In this document: positions 54,599 to 63,577 of the stretch, piece after piece
Position numbering within the stretch: position 1 is the first letter of the stretch
Layout: every line of letters begins with the position of its first letter
Assembly (NCBI RefSeq): GCF_018449515.1
Contig: NZ_JAAVUQ010000020.1
Coordinates: 1 to 64,000, forward strand
Direction: 5' to 3'
Length of the DNA: 64,000 bases
From: Caballeronia sp. dw_19
Lineage (GTDB): Bacteria; Pseudomonadota; Gammaproteobacteria; Burkholderiales; Burkholderiaceae
Translations under genes and position numbers: made by a program
The notes under the pieces: model-generated
What the model was told of the DNA's origin: nothing
The model's input: the letters and a program-made list of their open reading frames with translations, nothing else
Databases searched by the model: none

Positions 54599-54649
54599 TA
54601 TGTATCCCCAGCTTCACAGAGTATGAAAATTATAGGTGATTGTTAGGGG

Positions 54650-54759
54650 CGGCGCGCGCAACTACATTTGACGAACTCGCCGATGCAGCGCTCTTCGCGA
54701 TCGGCAACGGCTTTACCACCGGTACGGTGCTGCAAATCGATGGCGGCACCAACGCCTGA
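54650..54759 (+). pseudogene. C-terminal remnant of a short-chain dehydrogenase (SDR)
   Basis: The frame ending at the TGA 54757-54759 reads FDELADAALFAIGNGFTTGT followed by VLQIDGGTNA, the standard SDR C-terminal motif (A-x-FLxSN-x-FTTGxVLxVDGG). No start codon, Rossmann motif or active-site Tyr is present. It lies in the promoter gap between the divergent LysR and an amidohydrolase gene, so most of the original SDR gene has been deleted. Confidence 0.75.
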
Positions 54760-54842
54760 AGCAGGACTTCTCCTGAATCTCCTCGCCCGTCCGACGACGG
54801 GCAGCTTTCCAACCATTCCCGATCATTCGCTGGAACCGAACA

Positions 54843-56261
54843 ATGTCACTCGATAATTACCCGCCGACCGCATGGGAACACCTTCGCTCTATCGTCAAGC
54901 CGCTCGAACCGGTCGACGATAAACAACGCGTCCTGATCAAGGGCGGTGCAATCGTCAGCATGGACAAGGAAGTGGGCGACCTCACGCTCGGCGACATCCT
55001 GATTGAGGGCGACCGCATTGCCGCGATCGCGCCGTCGATCGACGCCGATGGCGCTGAAATCATCGACGCCACCGACATGATCGTCATGCCCGGTTTCGTC
55101 GATTCGCATCGTCACGCGTGGGAAGGGCAGTTGCGCCGTATCGACCCGAACTCGCCGACCCTGATGGACTACCTGAGGTCGACGCACTTCTCCTTTGCGA
55201 CGCACTACCGTCCGGAAGACATGTACGTCGGCAACCTCATCACGGCGCTAGGTGCAATCGACTCCGGCATCACCACCATGGTCGACAACTCCCACAACGC
55301 TCGAAGCCCGGCGCATTCGGATGCCTCGGTCGATGCGCTCGAAGACGCCGGCATCCGCGCGGTCTATGCACCGGGCAAGCCGCTCGCGGGGGAATGGGCG
55401 CACCACTGGCCGCAAGACCTCGGGCGGCTGAAGCAGGAACGCTTCGATTCAGACGACCGGCTCGTCACGATGGCCATGATGTCGCAGTGGGATCGCGAAA
55501 CGTGGGCGGCGGCGCGCGCGGTGGGGCTGCGCATCATCACTGAGTTCCTTGGCGAAGACATGGGCAAGCTGCTGCCGGGTCTCCAGGAAGAAGGGCTTCT
55601 CGGGCCGGACAATATTTTCAATCACTGCACGGGCCTTTCCGATGAGCAGTGGGAAATCCTGCGTGAGGCCGGTGTGAACGTCGACGTCTGCCCGCGCTCG
55701 GATGCGCAATACGGTCTGGAAGAAGGGCTGTGTGTGTACCAGCGCGCGATCGACCACGGCATTGCGCCGGCCATCAGTATCGACGTTGAAGCCTCGTACG
55801 GCGGAGACATGTTTGCCGAGATGCGCGCCGCCTACTTCATGCAGCGTGCGCACGCACAGAATCGTCGTTATCGGGGCGATGAAACGGCGCCGGCGGCAGT
55901 GTCGGTACGTAGCATCCTCGAGACGGCAACCATCAATGGCGCACGCGTGGCGGGCCTCGATGAAAAAACGGGTTCCCTGACCCCGGGCAAGAAGGCTGAC
56001 ATCGTGCTTATCCGCGCCGACGACCTGAACCTGTACCCATCGAACAATGCCATCGGCACCATCGTTCACGCCGCGGAACGCAGCAACGTGGATACGGTGA
56101 TCGTGGGCGGCCGCGTTCGGAAGTCGGGCGGCAAGCTGCTCGGCCTCGATTTCCCGGCACTCAAGCAGGCGACGGAAGCTTCCCGTGCGCATCTGTTCGC
56201 TGGCGCCGGTTACATTGCCGACCCGTTCGCGGACGCGTCACCGAAAGTCGCGCAGGCCTGA
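54843..56261 (+). CDS. Amidohydrolase (TrzA/AtzA-like) with atypical centre
   Basis: 472 residues. The urease-like beta-sandwich strands lie at both ends; the barrel starts with VMPGFVDSHRHAWEGQLRRI. FNHCTGLSDEQWEILREAGV gives the beta-6 His and ISIDVEASYGGDMFAEMRAA the beta-8 Asp, as in triazine/pyrimidine deaminases. At the beta-5 position, where H-x-x-E is usual, I read IITEFLGEDMG, so the His appears to be missing; activity may differ. It is followed by a DMT exporter, a CMD-family gene and an outer-membrane channel gene, forming a probable catabolic cluster. Confidence 0.85.
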   Translation: MSLDNYPPTAWEHLRSIVKPLEPVDDKQRVLIKGGAIVSMDKEVGDLTLGDILIEGDRIAAIAPSIDADGAEIIDATDMIVMPGFVDSHRHAWEGQLRRIDPNSPTLMDYLRSTHFSFATHYRPEDMYVGNLITALGAIDSGITTMVDNSHNARSPAHSDASVDALEDAGIRAVYAPGKPLAGEWAHHWPQDLGRLKQERFDSDDRLVTMAMMSQWDRETWAAARAVGLRIITEFLGEDMGKLLPGLQEEGLLGPDNIFNHCTGLSDEQWEILREAGVNVDVCPRSDAQYGLEEGLCVYQRAIDHGIAPAISIDVEASYGGDMFAEMRAAYFMQRAHAQNRRYRGDETAPAAVSVRSILETATINGARVAGLDEKTGSLTPGKKADIVLIRADDLNLYPSNNAIGTIVHAAERSNVDTVIVGGRVRKSGGKLLGLDFPALKQATEASRAHLFAGAGYIADPFADASPKVAQA

Positions 56262-56283
56262 GACTAACCAAAATGGGTGTGAC

Positions 56284-56763
56284 ATGAACCTGATTTTTCT
56301 GCTCATCGCATTCTGCGCCGGCTCGGCCATTTCGATTCAGGCTGCAGTCAACAGCCAACTCGCGGGTGGTCTTGGCGGCAACGTTGTGGCCGCGGCCCTC
56401 GTGTCGTTCTCAATTGGCACGGTGGCGCTCGCGGCAATTGCGCTTGGCAAAGGCGGTCTGTCGGCTGCGATCGTGAGCCTGCCGTCGCAACCAGTCTGGC
56501 GCTTCGGCGGTGGTCTGCTCGGCGCGGCTGCGATCTTCTGCACCGTACTGCTCGCGCCACGCATTGGTCTGGCCAACATGCTGGCGCTGGTGATTGCCGG
56601 GCAACTGCTGTCGTCGCTCGCCATCGATCACTTCGGCCTGGTCGGCGTGATGACCCGTCAGGTGTCAGGTATCAAGCTTGCCGGCGCGCTGGTCATGCTG
56701 ACAGGGGTCTGTCTGACGCTCTTCGGCAACTCGCTGATGCAGGCGCTGACGAAACACAGCTAA
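56284..56763 (+). CDS. DMT-superfamily transporter (DUF606/YdcZ)
   Basis: 159 residues with five hydrophobic segments: LIFLLIAFCAGSAISIQAAV NSQL at the start and GNVVAAALVSFSIGTVALAA next, typical of YdcZ-like half-size DMT proteins that form dimers. The start ATG lies 22 bases after the amidohydrolase stop. It probably imports or exports the substrate or product of that enzyme; direction unknown. Confidence 0.85.
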   Translation: MNLIFLLIAFCAGSAISIQAAVNSQLAGGLGGNVVAAALVSFSIGTVALAAIALGKGGLSAAIVSLPSQPVWRFGGGLLGAAAIFCTVLLAPRIGLANMLALVIAGQLLSSLAIDHFGLVGVMTRQVSGIKLAGALVMLTGVCLTLFGNSLMQALTKHS

Positions 56764-56798
56764 GTGCGTATCCAATTAAATCGATCTGGAGGTATCCG

Positions 56799-57203
56799 AT
56801 GAAAGACAATCAACATCCCGAACCCGGCAGCCGGTATGCGCGCGGCAGCGCGATTTTCGAAGAAGCACTCGGCATTCCGGCGGACGCTTTCGCCAGGAGT
56901 CTCGCCGATGTGGCACCGCGTTTCACACGCTACGTGATGGAGTGGGAGTTTGCGGACATGGTGGGGGAGTCGTCGCTCGACGCCCGTACGCGAGAAATAG
57001 TGGCGATCACCTCGTTGGCGACGCTCGGTGCGACGGGTGCAGCGGTGTTGAAGCTTCGCATCGCTTCGGCGCTCAAAGCGGGCGTGACACGGGAAGCCAT
57101 CATCGATATTTTTATCCAGCTCGGCATCACCGCCGGCTTCCCGATTGCACTCGCCGCGATTCACGCAGCTCAGGAACAATTTGCGGCCGCTGACGCCGCG
57201 TGA
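56799..57203 (+). CDS. Carboxymuconolactone decarboxylase-family protein
   Basis: 134 residues with a GGAGGT site. The core LDARTREIVAITSLATLGAT and SALKAGVTREAIIDIFIQLG with AGFPIALAAIHAAQEQF match the CMD family in its PcaC-like form. There is no CxxC, so it is not an AhpD-type peroxidase. Its place in the cluster with an amidohydrolase and an outer-membrane MetA-pathway channel suggests ring-compound catabolism; the reaction is not certain. Confidence 0.85.
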   Translation: MKDNQHPEPGSRYARGSAIFEEALGIPADAFARSLADVAPRFTRYVMEWEFADMVGESSLDARTREIVAITSLATLGATGAAVLKLRIASALKAGVTREAIIDIFIQLGITAGFPIALAAIHAAQEQFAAADAA

Positions 57204-57373
57204 CGATCGCGGGTGGTCGCCCGCGTTCTCCACTTCACTTAAAAATGCACTGAACCAGTAGCGCGCGGGCGAGGCCCGATGGATCTCGCCCGCTGTACGG
57301 ACGTTCCTGTGAATTCGTCATCCTAACTAATCTTAGAACCATTTTTGAAGACTGCTGTTTGGCAGTAACACGC

Positions 57374-58270
57374 ATGACAACGCTCAAGAAACGTATCCTC
57401 GTCGGTCTGGTCGCGCTTGCGGCGGCACTCTCACAGTCCGCCATCGCGACCGAAGGCGGCGGCGACAACATTGGGCAGGGCTCGGAGGGGTTCTTTGCGG
57501 GCATGTTGCCTGAGCCGGGCTGGTATGGCGTGCTGTACACCAACTACTATCACGCAAGCCGGTTCAATGACAGCCATGGTAAATCTTCGATCCCGGGCTT
57601 TAACTTCTCGGCCGAAGTTCTTGCCGCGCGCCTCTTCTACATGTCGAACCTGAAGATTGCGGGTGGCCGGGTAGGGGCTTTTGCCATTGGCAATGTTGCG
57701 TCGCTGCAAAGCAGTTCGGCATCTGGCAAGGACCATCGCAACGGCGTGGGCGACGTCACGGTGGGCTCGACTGTCGGCTGGGACGTCGGCGCGTTTCACC
57801 CGCTGGTCGCGGTCGACATCGTGCTGCCCGTCGGCGGCTATGACATGGCACGCGGCCTGAACACCGGCGGCAACTACTACTCGTTCCGCCCGATCGTCGC
57901 TTTCACTTATCTGCCAACAAACGGTCTGGAAGTGTCGGCGAAGATCACGTACACGTTCAACGTACGCAATGCGGCTACTGATTACCGGTCGGGGCAGATT
58001 TTCCACTTCGACTATTCGGTGAGCTATCCGGTCGCGAAAGACCTGCGTCTTGGCGTGAACGGGTACTACGTGAACCAAACCACGGACGACTATCAGCACG
58101 GCATGCCTGTCGACGGAGACGGGTTTCGCGGCCGCGTGGCTGCCATCGGGCCGGCTGCGCATTATCAGTTCGGCAAGGTTGGCCTCGACCTGAAGGTGCT
58201 GAAGGAATTTGCCGCGCGCAATCGTACGGAGGGCACGAGCGTCTGGGCAAAGGTCGTTGTGCCATTTTGA
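57374..58270 (+). CDS. Outer-membrane channel of the phenol MetA-pathway (SphA) family
   Basis: 298 residues from the ATG at 57374 (MTTLKKRILVGLVALAAALS), giving a signal cleaved after AIA. The mature chain begins EGGGDNIGQGSEGFFAGMLP and is built of amphipathic beta strands (PGWYGVLYTNYYHASRFND; YYSFRPIVAFTYLPTNGLEV), ending with Phe, the mark of an outer-membrane beta-barrel. The COG4313 family is linked to uptake of aromatic compounds. It ends a same-strand series that starts with the amidohydrolase. Confidence 0.88.
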   Translation: MTTLKKRILVGLVALAAALSQSAIATEGGGDNIGQGSEGFFAGMLPEPGWYGVLYTNYYHASRFNDSHGKSSIPGFNFSAEVLAARLFYMSNLKIAGGRVGAFAIGNVASLQSSSASGKDHRNGVGDVTVGSTVGWDVGAFHPLVAVDIVLPVGGYDMARGLNTGGNYYSFRPIVAFTYLPTNGLEVSAKITYTFNVRNAATDYRSGQIFHFDYSVSYPVAKDLRLGVNGYYVNQTTDDYQHGMPVDGDGFRGRVAAIGPAAHYQFGKVGLDLKVLKEFAARNRTEGTSVWAKVVVPF

Positions 58271-58346
58271 AGCCCAATGTCCAGCGTTCAAGGGCTGGCT
58301 CGTAAGCCGCGGTCGGAAGCTCTCGGGAATGACACGGACAGATGAC

Positions 58347-59132
58347 TCACGCATCGGCCGAAGCCTTTCCAATCTCGCTGAGCAGTGCCTCCTGGCATTT
58401 GAGCAACTGAGCGGCGAGCATCTCGCGCTTAACACCGAACCGCGCGCTTGGCACGACCACCGAGACGGCGTAGCGGCCAAGAATGGTGTCGATCGCGACG
58501 GCTATCGACGAGATGCCAGGTTCGGTCTCGTCTTCCTGGTACGCATAGCCCGCACTGCGCACCTTTCGAAGTTCTTTTGTCAACGCGGTGGCTGAGTGCA
58601 ACGTGCGGGGCGTTACGCGCTCGTAGGTGTCTCCCATGAGCTCAAGCACTTCTTCATCGGGGTTCAGCGCAAGCAGAGCCTTTCCACCGCATGTGCTGTG
58701 AAGCGGCAGGCTTGCGCCCACGCGCGGCACAACGCGTAGCTCTTGCTCGGAGACGACGACATGCACGAACGCAAGCTCGCGCCCGCTCATGCGCGTGAGC
58801 GCCACCGTCTCGGCGACCTCGTCGCACAGCGCCTGCATATGCGGAGTAACGACCGCAACGACGTCGGTATGCAGCTTCCCCACAAGGCGCAGCAAGGAAG
58901 GGCCGAGGCGCACGCCGTCCGCGCGATCGGATCGCACAAGACCTTCGGTCCCGAGCGCGTTGACGATGCGCTGCACCGTCGAACGGGGCAGTTCGACTAC
59001 TTTGGCTATCTCGCCCAGGCTCATGCCGCCCGGGGAAGCGCCAAGGGCATCCAGGATTCTCGCGGCGCGGCCAATGACCTGAATGCCGTTTCCGCGCTCG
59101 TCGTCGCCGTTCTGTTGTTGCTTTTCGTTCAT
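58347..59132 (-). CDS. IclR-family transcriptional regulator
   Basis: 261 residues from the ATG at 59132. Winged helix-turn-helix: AARILDALGASPGGMSLGEI, AKVVELPRSTVQRIVNALGT. Effector domain: TPHMQALCDEVAETVALTRM, LHSTCGGKALLALNPDEEVL and ETEPGISSIAVAIDTILGRY. It diverges from a three-gene efflux operon; a perfect 7-bp inverted repeat lies between them. It probably represses that pump and its own gene, releasing when an aromatic-type ligand binds. Confidence 0.93.
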   Translation of the reverse strand: MNEKQQQNGDDERGNGIQVIGRAARILDALGASPGGMSLGEIAKVVELPRSTVQRIVNALGTEGLVRSDRADGVRLGPSLLRLVGKLHTDVVAVVTPHMQALCDEVAETVALTRMSGRELAFVHVVVSEQELRVVPRVGASLPLHSTCGGKALLALNPDEEVLELMGDTYERVTPRTLHSATALTKELRKVRSAGYAYQEDETEPGISSIAVAIDTILGRYAVSVVVPSARFGVKREMLAAQLLKCQEALLSEIGKASADA

Positions 59133-59201
59133 GGTCGGTCGCTTTTCGGTGAGTCTGGAGTTTAACGCGTCTGTACGGTCGTGCGTCACAAAATATCCAC
59201 G

Positions 59202-59222
59202 ATACGATACAACGGATCGTAT
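59202..59222 (+). promoter_or_regulatory. Candidate IclR operator
   Basis: ATACGAT-N7-ATCGTAT, a perfect inverted repeat in the gap between iclR and the efflux operon, 70 bases upstream of the iclR start. IclR proteins bind palindromes of this size. Confidence 0.55.
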
Positions 59223-59331
59223 GATAGACTTCGCGCTTATTTTGAATCTGTACCGTAACACGAGTTGAAGTACCGTATGGTGAGCATTAACATGCGTCCA
59301 GCGGTGAGCGTTCTTTCAGTTGGAGCACGAG

Positions 59332-60888
59332 ATGACCTCGATACAATCCATAGCAGTAGGCGGACCGCCGCCCGTGCCACCGGTGCCCACACCTTTTAAC
59401 GGGCGGCTCATTGTCGGCCTTCTGGGCGTGCTGATTGCCGCGCTGGCCTCGGGCCTGAATAACCGCGTGACGGATATCGCGCTGAATGACGTTCGGGGCG
59501 TACTCGGCATGGGGTTTGACGAAGGCACGTGGGTGCGCGCGGCCTATGCCGCAGCGGAAGTGGCTGCAATGATGGTGTCCGCGTGGTGCGCCGTGACGTT
59601 CTCACTGCGCCGCTTCGCGATGGCCGTGGTGCTGCTCTTCGCACTGCTTGGCGCGGTGTTTCCTTTCGTGCAGGGCTTCAACGCCATCATCGCGCTGCGA
59701 ATCGCCCAAGGGTTGCTCGGCGGCGCGCTGCCGCCGCTCCTGATGACGGTGGCGCTTCGGTTCCTGCCACCGCCAATCAAGCTTTACGGGTTGAGCGCGT
59801 ACGCATTGACCGCGACGTTCGGCCCGAACCTCGCGGTACCGCTCGTCGCACTCTGGACGGGGCCGGTGGGCTGGCAATTCGTGTACTGGCAAATCATCCC
59901 GCCTTGCCTGATTGCGGCGGCGATGATTGCCTACGGTCTTCCGCAGGACCCGCTGCGCCTCGAGCGCTTCCGGCAATTCGACTGGGTGGGCGTGCTGACC
60001 GGATGCGGTGGCATGGCGGCGCTGGTTATAGGTCTGGAGCAGGGTGAGCGGCTGGACTGGTTCAACTCGCCGCTCATTTGCGTGCTGCTCGGCTCAGCGG
60101 CCGTTTCGCTCGTGGTCTTCTGCATTAACGAGTGGCATCACCCATTGCCCTTATTCAAGCTGCAAATCCTTGCGCGCCGCAATTTCTCGCATGGCCTGCT
60201 GGCACTCGGAGGCTTGCTGACAGTCTTCATGTCGGGTTCGATGCTGCCTTCGCTTTACCTCGGACAGGTACAGGACTTCAAGCCACTGGAGATTGGACCG
60301 CTCGCGCTAAGCATTGCGATTCCGCAGTTGCTCGCAGCGCCGGCCGCTGCCGCGCTGTGCAATCTCCGCTGGCTGGATAGCCGGTTCGTCATGGCAACGG
60401 GTCTCGCGCTATTGGTGGCGTCGTGTTTCGCGGGCTCGTTTCTAACGTCCGACTGGGGGCGCGATAACTTTTACCTGTTGCAGGCGATGCAGGCGCTGGG
60501 CCAACCGCTTGCCGTCCTTCCTATCCTGATGGGCGCCACCGGCGTCGTGCAGCCGATGGAAGGACCGTTTGCTTCGGCGATGTTCAACACGGTGCGTGGT
60601 CTTAGCACTGCGGTCGGCGCGACCGTCATCGAGGTATTCATCGCTCATCGTGAACGCTTCCACTGGACCATGCTGCTCGATCGCGCGGGCAATCTCGCCG
60701 GGCGTTTGCCGCAGACCGCGGTAGGCGCTCGACTTGGCTCCCAGGTGCACGAGCAGGTAGTCGTGCTGAGTCTCGCCGACGCCTACCTGCTGATTATGGG
60801 CATCGCACTCGCGCTGGTCATTCTGTTGATGGTTCTACCCGTTCGCGCTTTGCCTCCTCAATCCGTTTTCATACAGCCCTCGAAGTAA
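59332..60888 (+). CDS. DHA2-family MFS transporter of a tripartite pump (EmrB-like)
   Basis: 518 residues; ATG at 59332 with GGAG six bases before. About 14 helices. It starts FNGRLIVGLLGVLIAALASG LNN and has FVQGFNAIIALRIAQGLLGG ALPP, typical of the HsrA/FarB-like group that works with HlyD proteins. With the following HlyD and outer-membrane genes (gaps of 9 and 4 bases) it forms an EmrAB-TolC-like pump for export of drugs or fatty/aromatic acids. Confidence 0.9.
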   Translation: MTSIQSIAVGGPPPVPPVPTPFNGRLIVGLLGVLIAALASGLNNRVTDIALNDVRGVLGMGFDEGTWVRAAYAAAEVAAMMVSAWCAVTFSLRRFAMAVVLLFALLGAVFPFVQGFNAIIALRIAQGLLGGALPPLLMTVALRFLPPPIKLYGLSAYALTATFGPNLAVPLVALWTGPVGWQFVYWQIIPPCLIAAAMIAYGLPQDPLRLERFRQFDWVGVLTGCGGMAALVIGLEQGERLDWFNSPLICVLLGSAAVSLVVFCINEWHHPLPLFKLQILARRNFSHGLLALGGLLTVFMSGSMLPSLYLGQVQDFKPLEIGPLALSIAIPQLLAAPAAAALCNLRWLDSRFVMATGLALLVASCFAGSFLTSDWGRDNFYLLQAMQALGQPLAVLPILMGATGVVQPMEGPFASAMFNTVRGLSTAVGATVIEVFIAHRERFHWTMLLDRAGNLAGRLPQTAVGARLGSQVHEQVVVLSLADAYLLIMGIALALVILLMVLPVRALPPQSVFIQPSK

Positions 60889-60897
60889 GGTGTTTCG

Positions 60898-61941
60898 ATG
60901 AACAAGAAATTTCTCCGTGCTGCCGGCGTTGCGGTGGCAGTACTCGCCGTCGCGGGTGCCGTATTCGCGATGACTGGCCGCAGCCAGTCGGGTGAACAGT
61001 CGACCGACGACGCCTACGTCTCTGCCGACTACACGCTGGTCGCCCCCAAGGTCTCGGGCCAGATTGCCAAGGTGCTGGTCGAGGATAACCAGCGCGTTAT
61101 GGCGGGCGCCACCCTTGCGCGCATTGACGACCGCGACTTTCAGACCGGTCTTCAGACGGCACGGGCCGAACTGGTTGCCATCAACGCACGGCTGGCCAAC
61201 ATCGACGCGCAGCTTGCGAAGCAGGATGCGGTCATCGCGCAGGCGAAGGCTTCGATCGCGGCGGACGATGCGGCTATCACCTTCGCGCAGCAGAACGCCG
61301 AGCGCTATCAGCGGTTGTCGAAGGACGGCGCCGGTACTATCGAGCAGCAGCAACAGGCCGAATTCACCTTGCGGCAGCAGTCCGCGATCCGGGCGCGGGA
61401 CGCAGCAGCATCCGACGCGGCGCTAAAGGAACTGGGCGTGCTGAAGAGCCAGCGGGCAGAAACCGCTGCCACGGTGGAGCGCGCTGAGGCCGCGGTGGAA
61501 CAGGCGCAACTGAACCTGTCATACACAACGATCACGGCGCCCGTCGATGGCATCGTCGGGCAGCGCTCGGTCCGCGTGGGTGCCTATGTAAATGCGGGGA
61601 CTACGCTCATGGCTGTCGTGCCTCTGCACAAGGCCTATGTGGTCGGCAACTACCGCGAAACGCAATTGACGCGTGTGCGCGTCGGAGAACGCGTCCGGAT
61701 TACGGTGGATGCGTATCCCGACCTTCTATTGCAGGGCAGTGTCGAGAGCATCGCGCCGGCAACGGGACTCACGTTCTCGCCAGTCGCCCGCGACAACGCA
61801 ACGGGCAACTTCACCAAGGTCGTTCAGCGCGTGCCCGTGAAGATAGCCCTGGACCAGGACCAGCCGCAGGAAAACCTGCTTCGCGTCGGCATGTCGGTCG
61901 TCACGCACATCAATACCGGAAGTCCGGCGAAATCGGAGTAG
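60898..61941 (+). CDS. HlyD-family periplasmic adaptor (EmrA-like)
   Basis: 347 residues: one N-terminal membrane anchor (FLRAAGVAVAVLAVAGAVFA), a barrel-sandwich start TDDAYVSADYTLVAPKVSGQ IAKVLVEDNQRV, a long coiled coil (about 80-200), then LSYTTITAPVDGIVGQRSVR and a C-terminal beta barrel. This is the MFP pattern of EmrA. It connects the MFS pump of the preceding gene to the outer-membrane factor that follows. Confidence 0.93.
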   Translation: MNKKFLRAAGVAVAVLAVAGAVFAMTGRSQSGEQSTDDAYVSADYTLVAPKVSGQIAKVLVEDNQRVMAGATLARIDDRDFQTGLQTARAELVAINARLANIDAQLAKQDAVIAQAKASIAADDAAITFAQQNAERYQRLSKDGAGTIEQQQQAEFTLRQQSAIRARDAAASDAALKELGVLKSQRAETAATVERAEAAVEQAQLNLSYTTITAPVDGIVGQRSVRVGAYVNAGTTLMAVVPLHKAYVVGNYRETQLTRVRVGERVRITVDAYPDLLLQGSVESIAPATGLTFSPVARDNATGNFTKVVQRVPVKIALDQDQPQENLLRVGMSVVTHINTGSPAKSE

Positions 61942-61945
61942 CCAC

Positions 61946-63445
61946 ATGACCACGAGACAACCACGTCACCTGGTTCGTGCCGGGCTAACTACGCTCTCCT
62001 TCGCTCTGCTAACGGCATGTACGGTCGGCCCCAACTTCGTCGCTCCGCAGGCACAGGTGCCCGAAAAATGGACTCCCCATACCAGTGCAACGACGCAGAG
62101 CCATCCGGTAGATGCGTCGATCGACCCGAAGTGGTGGAGTCAGTTTGGCGACGCTCAGCTCGACGCGCTCATACAGCGCGCGGTATCAAGCAACCTGGAC
62201 ATCCAGGTTGCGGCGACGCGACTGCTGCAAAGCCGCTGGGAGCGCCGCATTGGGGGTGCGGCGGGGCTGCCGTCCGTGGGCGCTAACGCGGCCTACCAGC
62301 GTACGGGCGTGAGCGGCGTGGGCGTACTGGGGCAGGAGGGCGAGTCCTCCGGACCGGCGGACGGTGGAAACGCAAGCGTCATGGGCGCCGAAGCAGGCGC
62401 ACCGTTCAATCTCTACCAATACGGCTTCGACGCAGCCTGGGAACTGGACCTGTGGGGGCGCAACCGCCGCGCGAACGAATCCGCAGATGCGATGATTGTC
62501 GCGACCGATGAAATGCGACACGGCGTAATCGTGTCCGTATTGACGGAAACCGCCACCAGCTACATCCAGCTTCGTGCGGTTCAGGCGACGACGGCGACGG
62601 TGACCGAGTCGCTCACATTGGCGCAGCAGAGCCTTGAGCTCACGAAACGACGCCGCACCGAAGGTGTCGCCACCACCCTCGAAGTATCGGAGGCGTCGGC
62701 ACTCGTCGCATCTATTGAGTCGGAATTGCCCGCGCTTGAAGAGCAGCAGGGGCATCTGGTCAATGCGCTCAGCCTGCTCGTCGCGCAACCGCCGGGAACA
62801 TTGACAGCGGAACTGGCTGGCGCAAGGCCTGTGCCGCCGGTGCCGGCGCAGGTACCGGTCGGGTTGCCGTCAGAGCTCGCGCGGCGGCGGCCGGACATCC
62901 GTCAGGCCGAAGCACGTTTGCATTCCAGCACTGCGAACATCGGCGTCGCTCAGGCTGACTTCTACCCCCATGTAACGCTCTCGGGCAACATCGGGATGCA
63001 ATCGCTGTCTTTCGCGTCGCTCGGCACGTGGGCGGCGCGACAGTTTGCAGTCGGCCCCACGATGAGCCTGCCTATCTTCGAAGGCGGCCGCCTCAAGGGC
63101 ACACTGAAGTTGCGCGAGGCGCAGCAGCAGGAGGCGGCACTGGCCTATCAGAAGACGGTCCTGAACGCGTGGCGGGAAATTGACGACGCGTTGATTGCGT
63201 ACGACGCGCAGCAGCGCAGACGCGCCAGTCTCACTGCGGCAGTCGAGCATAGCCAGACCGCGTACCGGGCGGCGGTATCGCGCTACAAGGCCGGGGCGAG
63301 CACGTTCCTGGACGTGCTCGTGGTGCAGCGCTCGCTGCTCGACGCGCAGACGGCACTCGTGCATAGCAATGCAGAGGTGTCGTTGACGGTGGTGCGGCTC
63401 TACAAGGCGCTCGGGGGCGGCTGGGAGGATTCGCCGCTCGCTTGA
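61946..63445 (+). CDS. NodT-family outer-membrane efflux lipoprotein
   Basis: 499 residues. The lipobox SFALLTACTVGPNFVAP gives a lipid-anchored cysteine. Two OEP repeats follow: FDAAWELDLWGRNRRANESA and LARRRPDIRQAEARLHSSTA NIGVAQADFYP, both standard for TolC-like factors of the NodT group. It is the third part of the IclR-controlled pump. Its stop is complete and no further gene follows on this strand in the window. Confidence 0.93.
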   Translation: MTTRQPRHLVRAGLTTLSFALLTACTVGPNFVAPQAQVPEKWTPHTSATTQSHPVDASIDPKWWSQFGDAQLDALIQRAVSSNLDIQVAATRLLQSRWERRIGGAAGLPSVGANAAYQRTGVSGVGVLGQEGESSGPADGGNASVMGAEAGAPFNLYQYGFDAAWELDLWGRNRRANESADAMIVATDEMRHGVIVSVLTETATSYIQLRAVQATTATVTESLTLAQQSLELTKRRRTEGVATTLEVSEASALVASIESELPALEEQQGHLVNALSLLVAQPPGTLTAELAGARPVPPVPAQVPVGLPSELARRRPDIRQAEARLHSSTANIGVAQADFYPHVTLSGNIGMQSLSFASLGTWAARQFAVGPTMSLPIFEGGRLKGTLKLREAQQQEAALAYQKTVLNAWREIDDALIAYDAQQRRRASLTAAVEHSQTAYRAAVSRYKAGASTFLDVLVVQRSLLDAQTALVHSNAEVSLTVVRLYKALGGGWEDSPLA

Positions 63446-63535
63446 ATCACAAGATTTCGTACGTATGAACCGGGCCGCTGGTCTGGCGAGCCCGGCATGA
63501 ATGTGTCGTAAAGCTGCGCCTGCGCGCAGCCTGAG

Positions 63536-63577
63536 CCATGCGCCATGCGCCATGCGCCATGCGCCATGCGCTATGCG
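63536..63577 (+). repeat. 7-bp tandem repeat at the end of the pirin gene
   Basis: Five perfect CCATGCG units and one altered unit (CTATGCG) from 63536. The altered unit holds the complement of the pirin stop codon. Slippage here could change the gene's end. Confidence 0.8.

Noticed and set aside
63536..63577. CRISPR-like repeat
   Set aside because: Units are 7 bp with no spacers; it is a simple tandem repeat.
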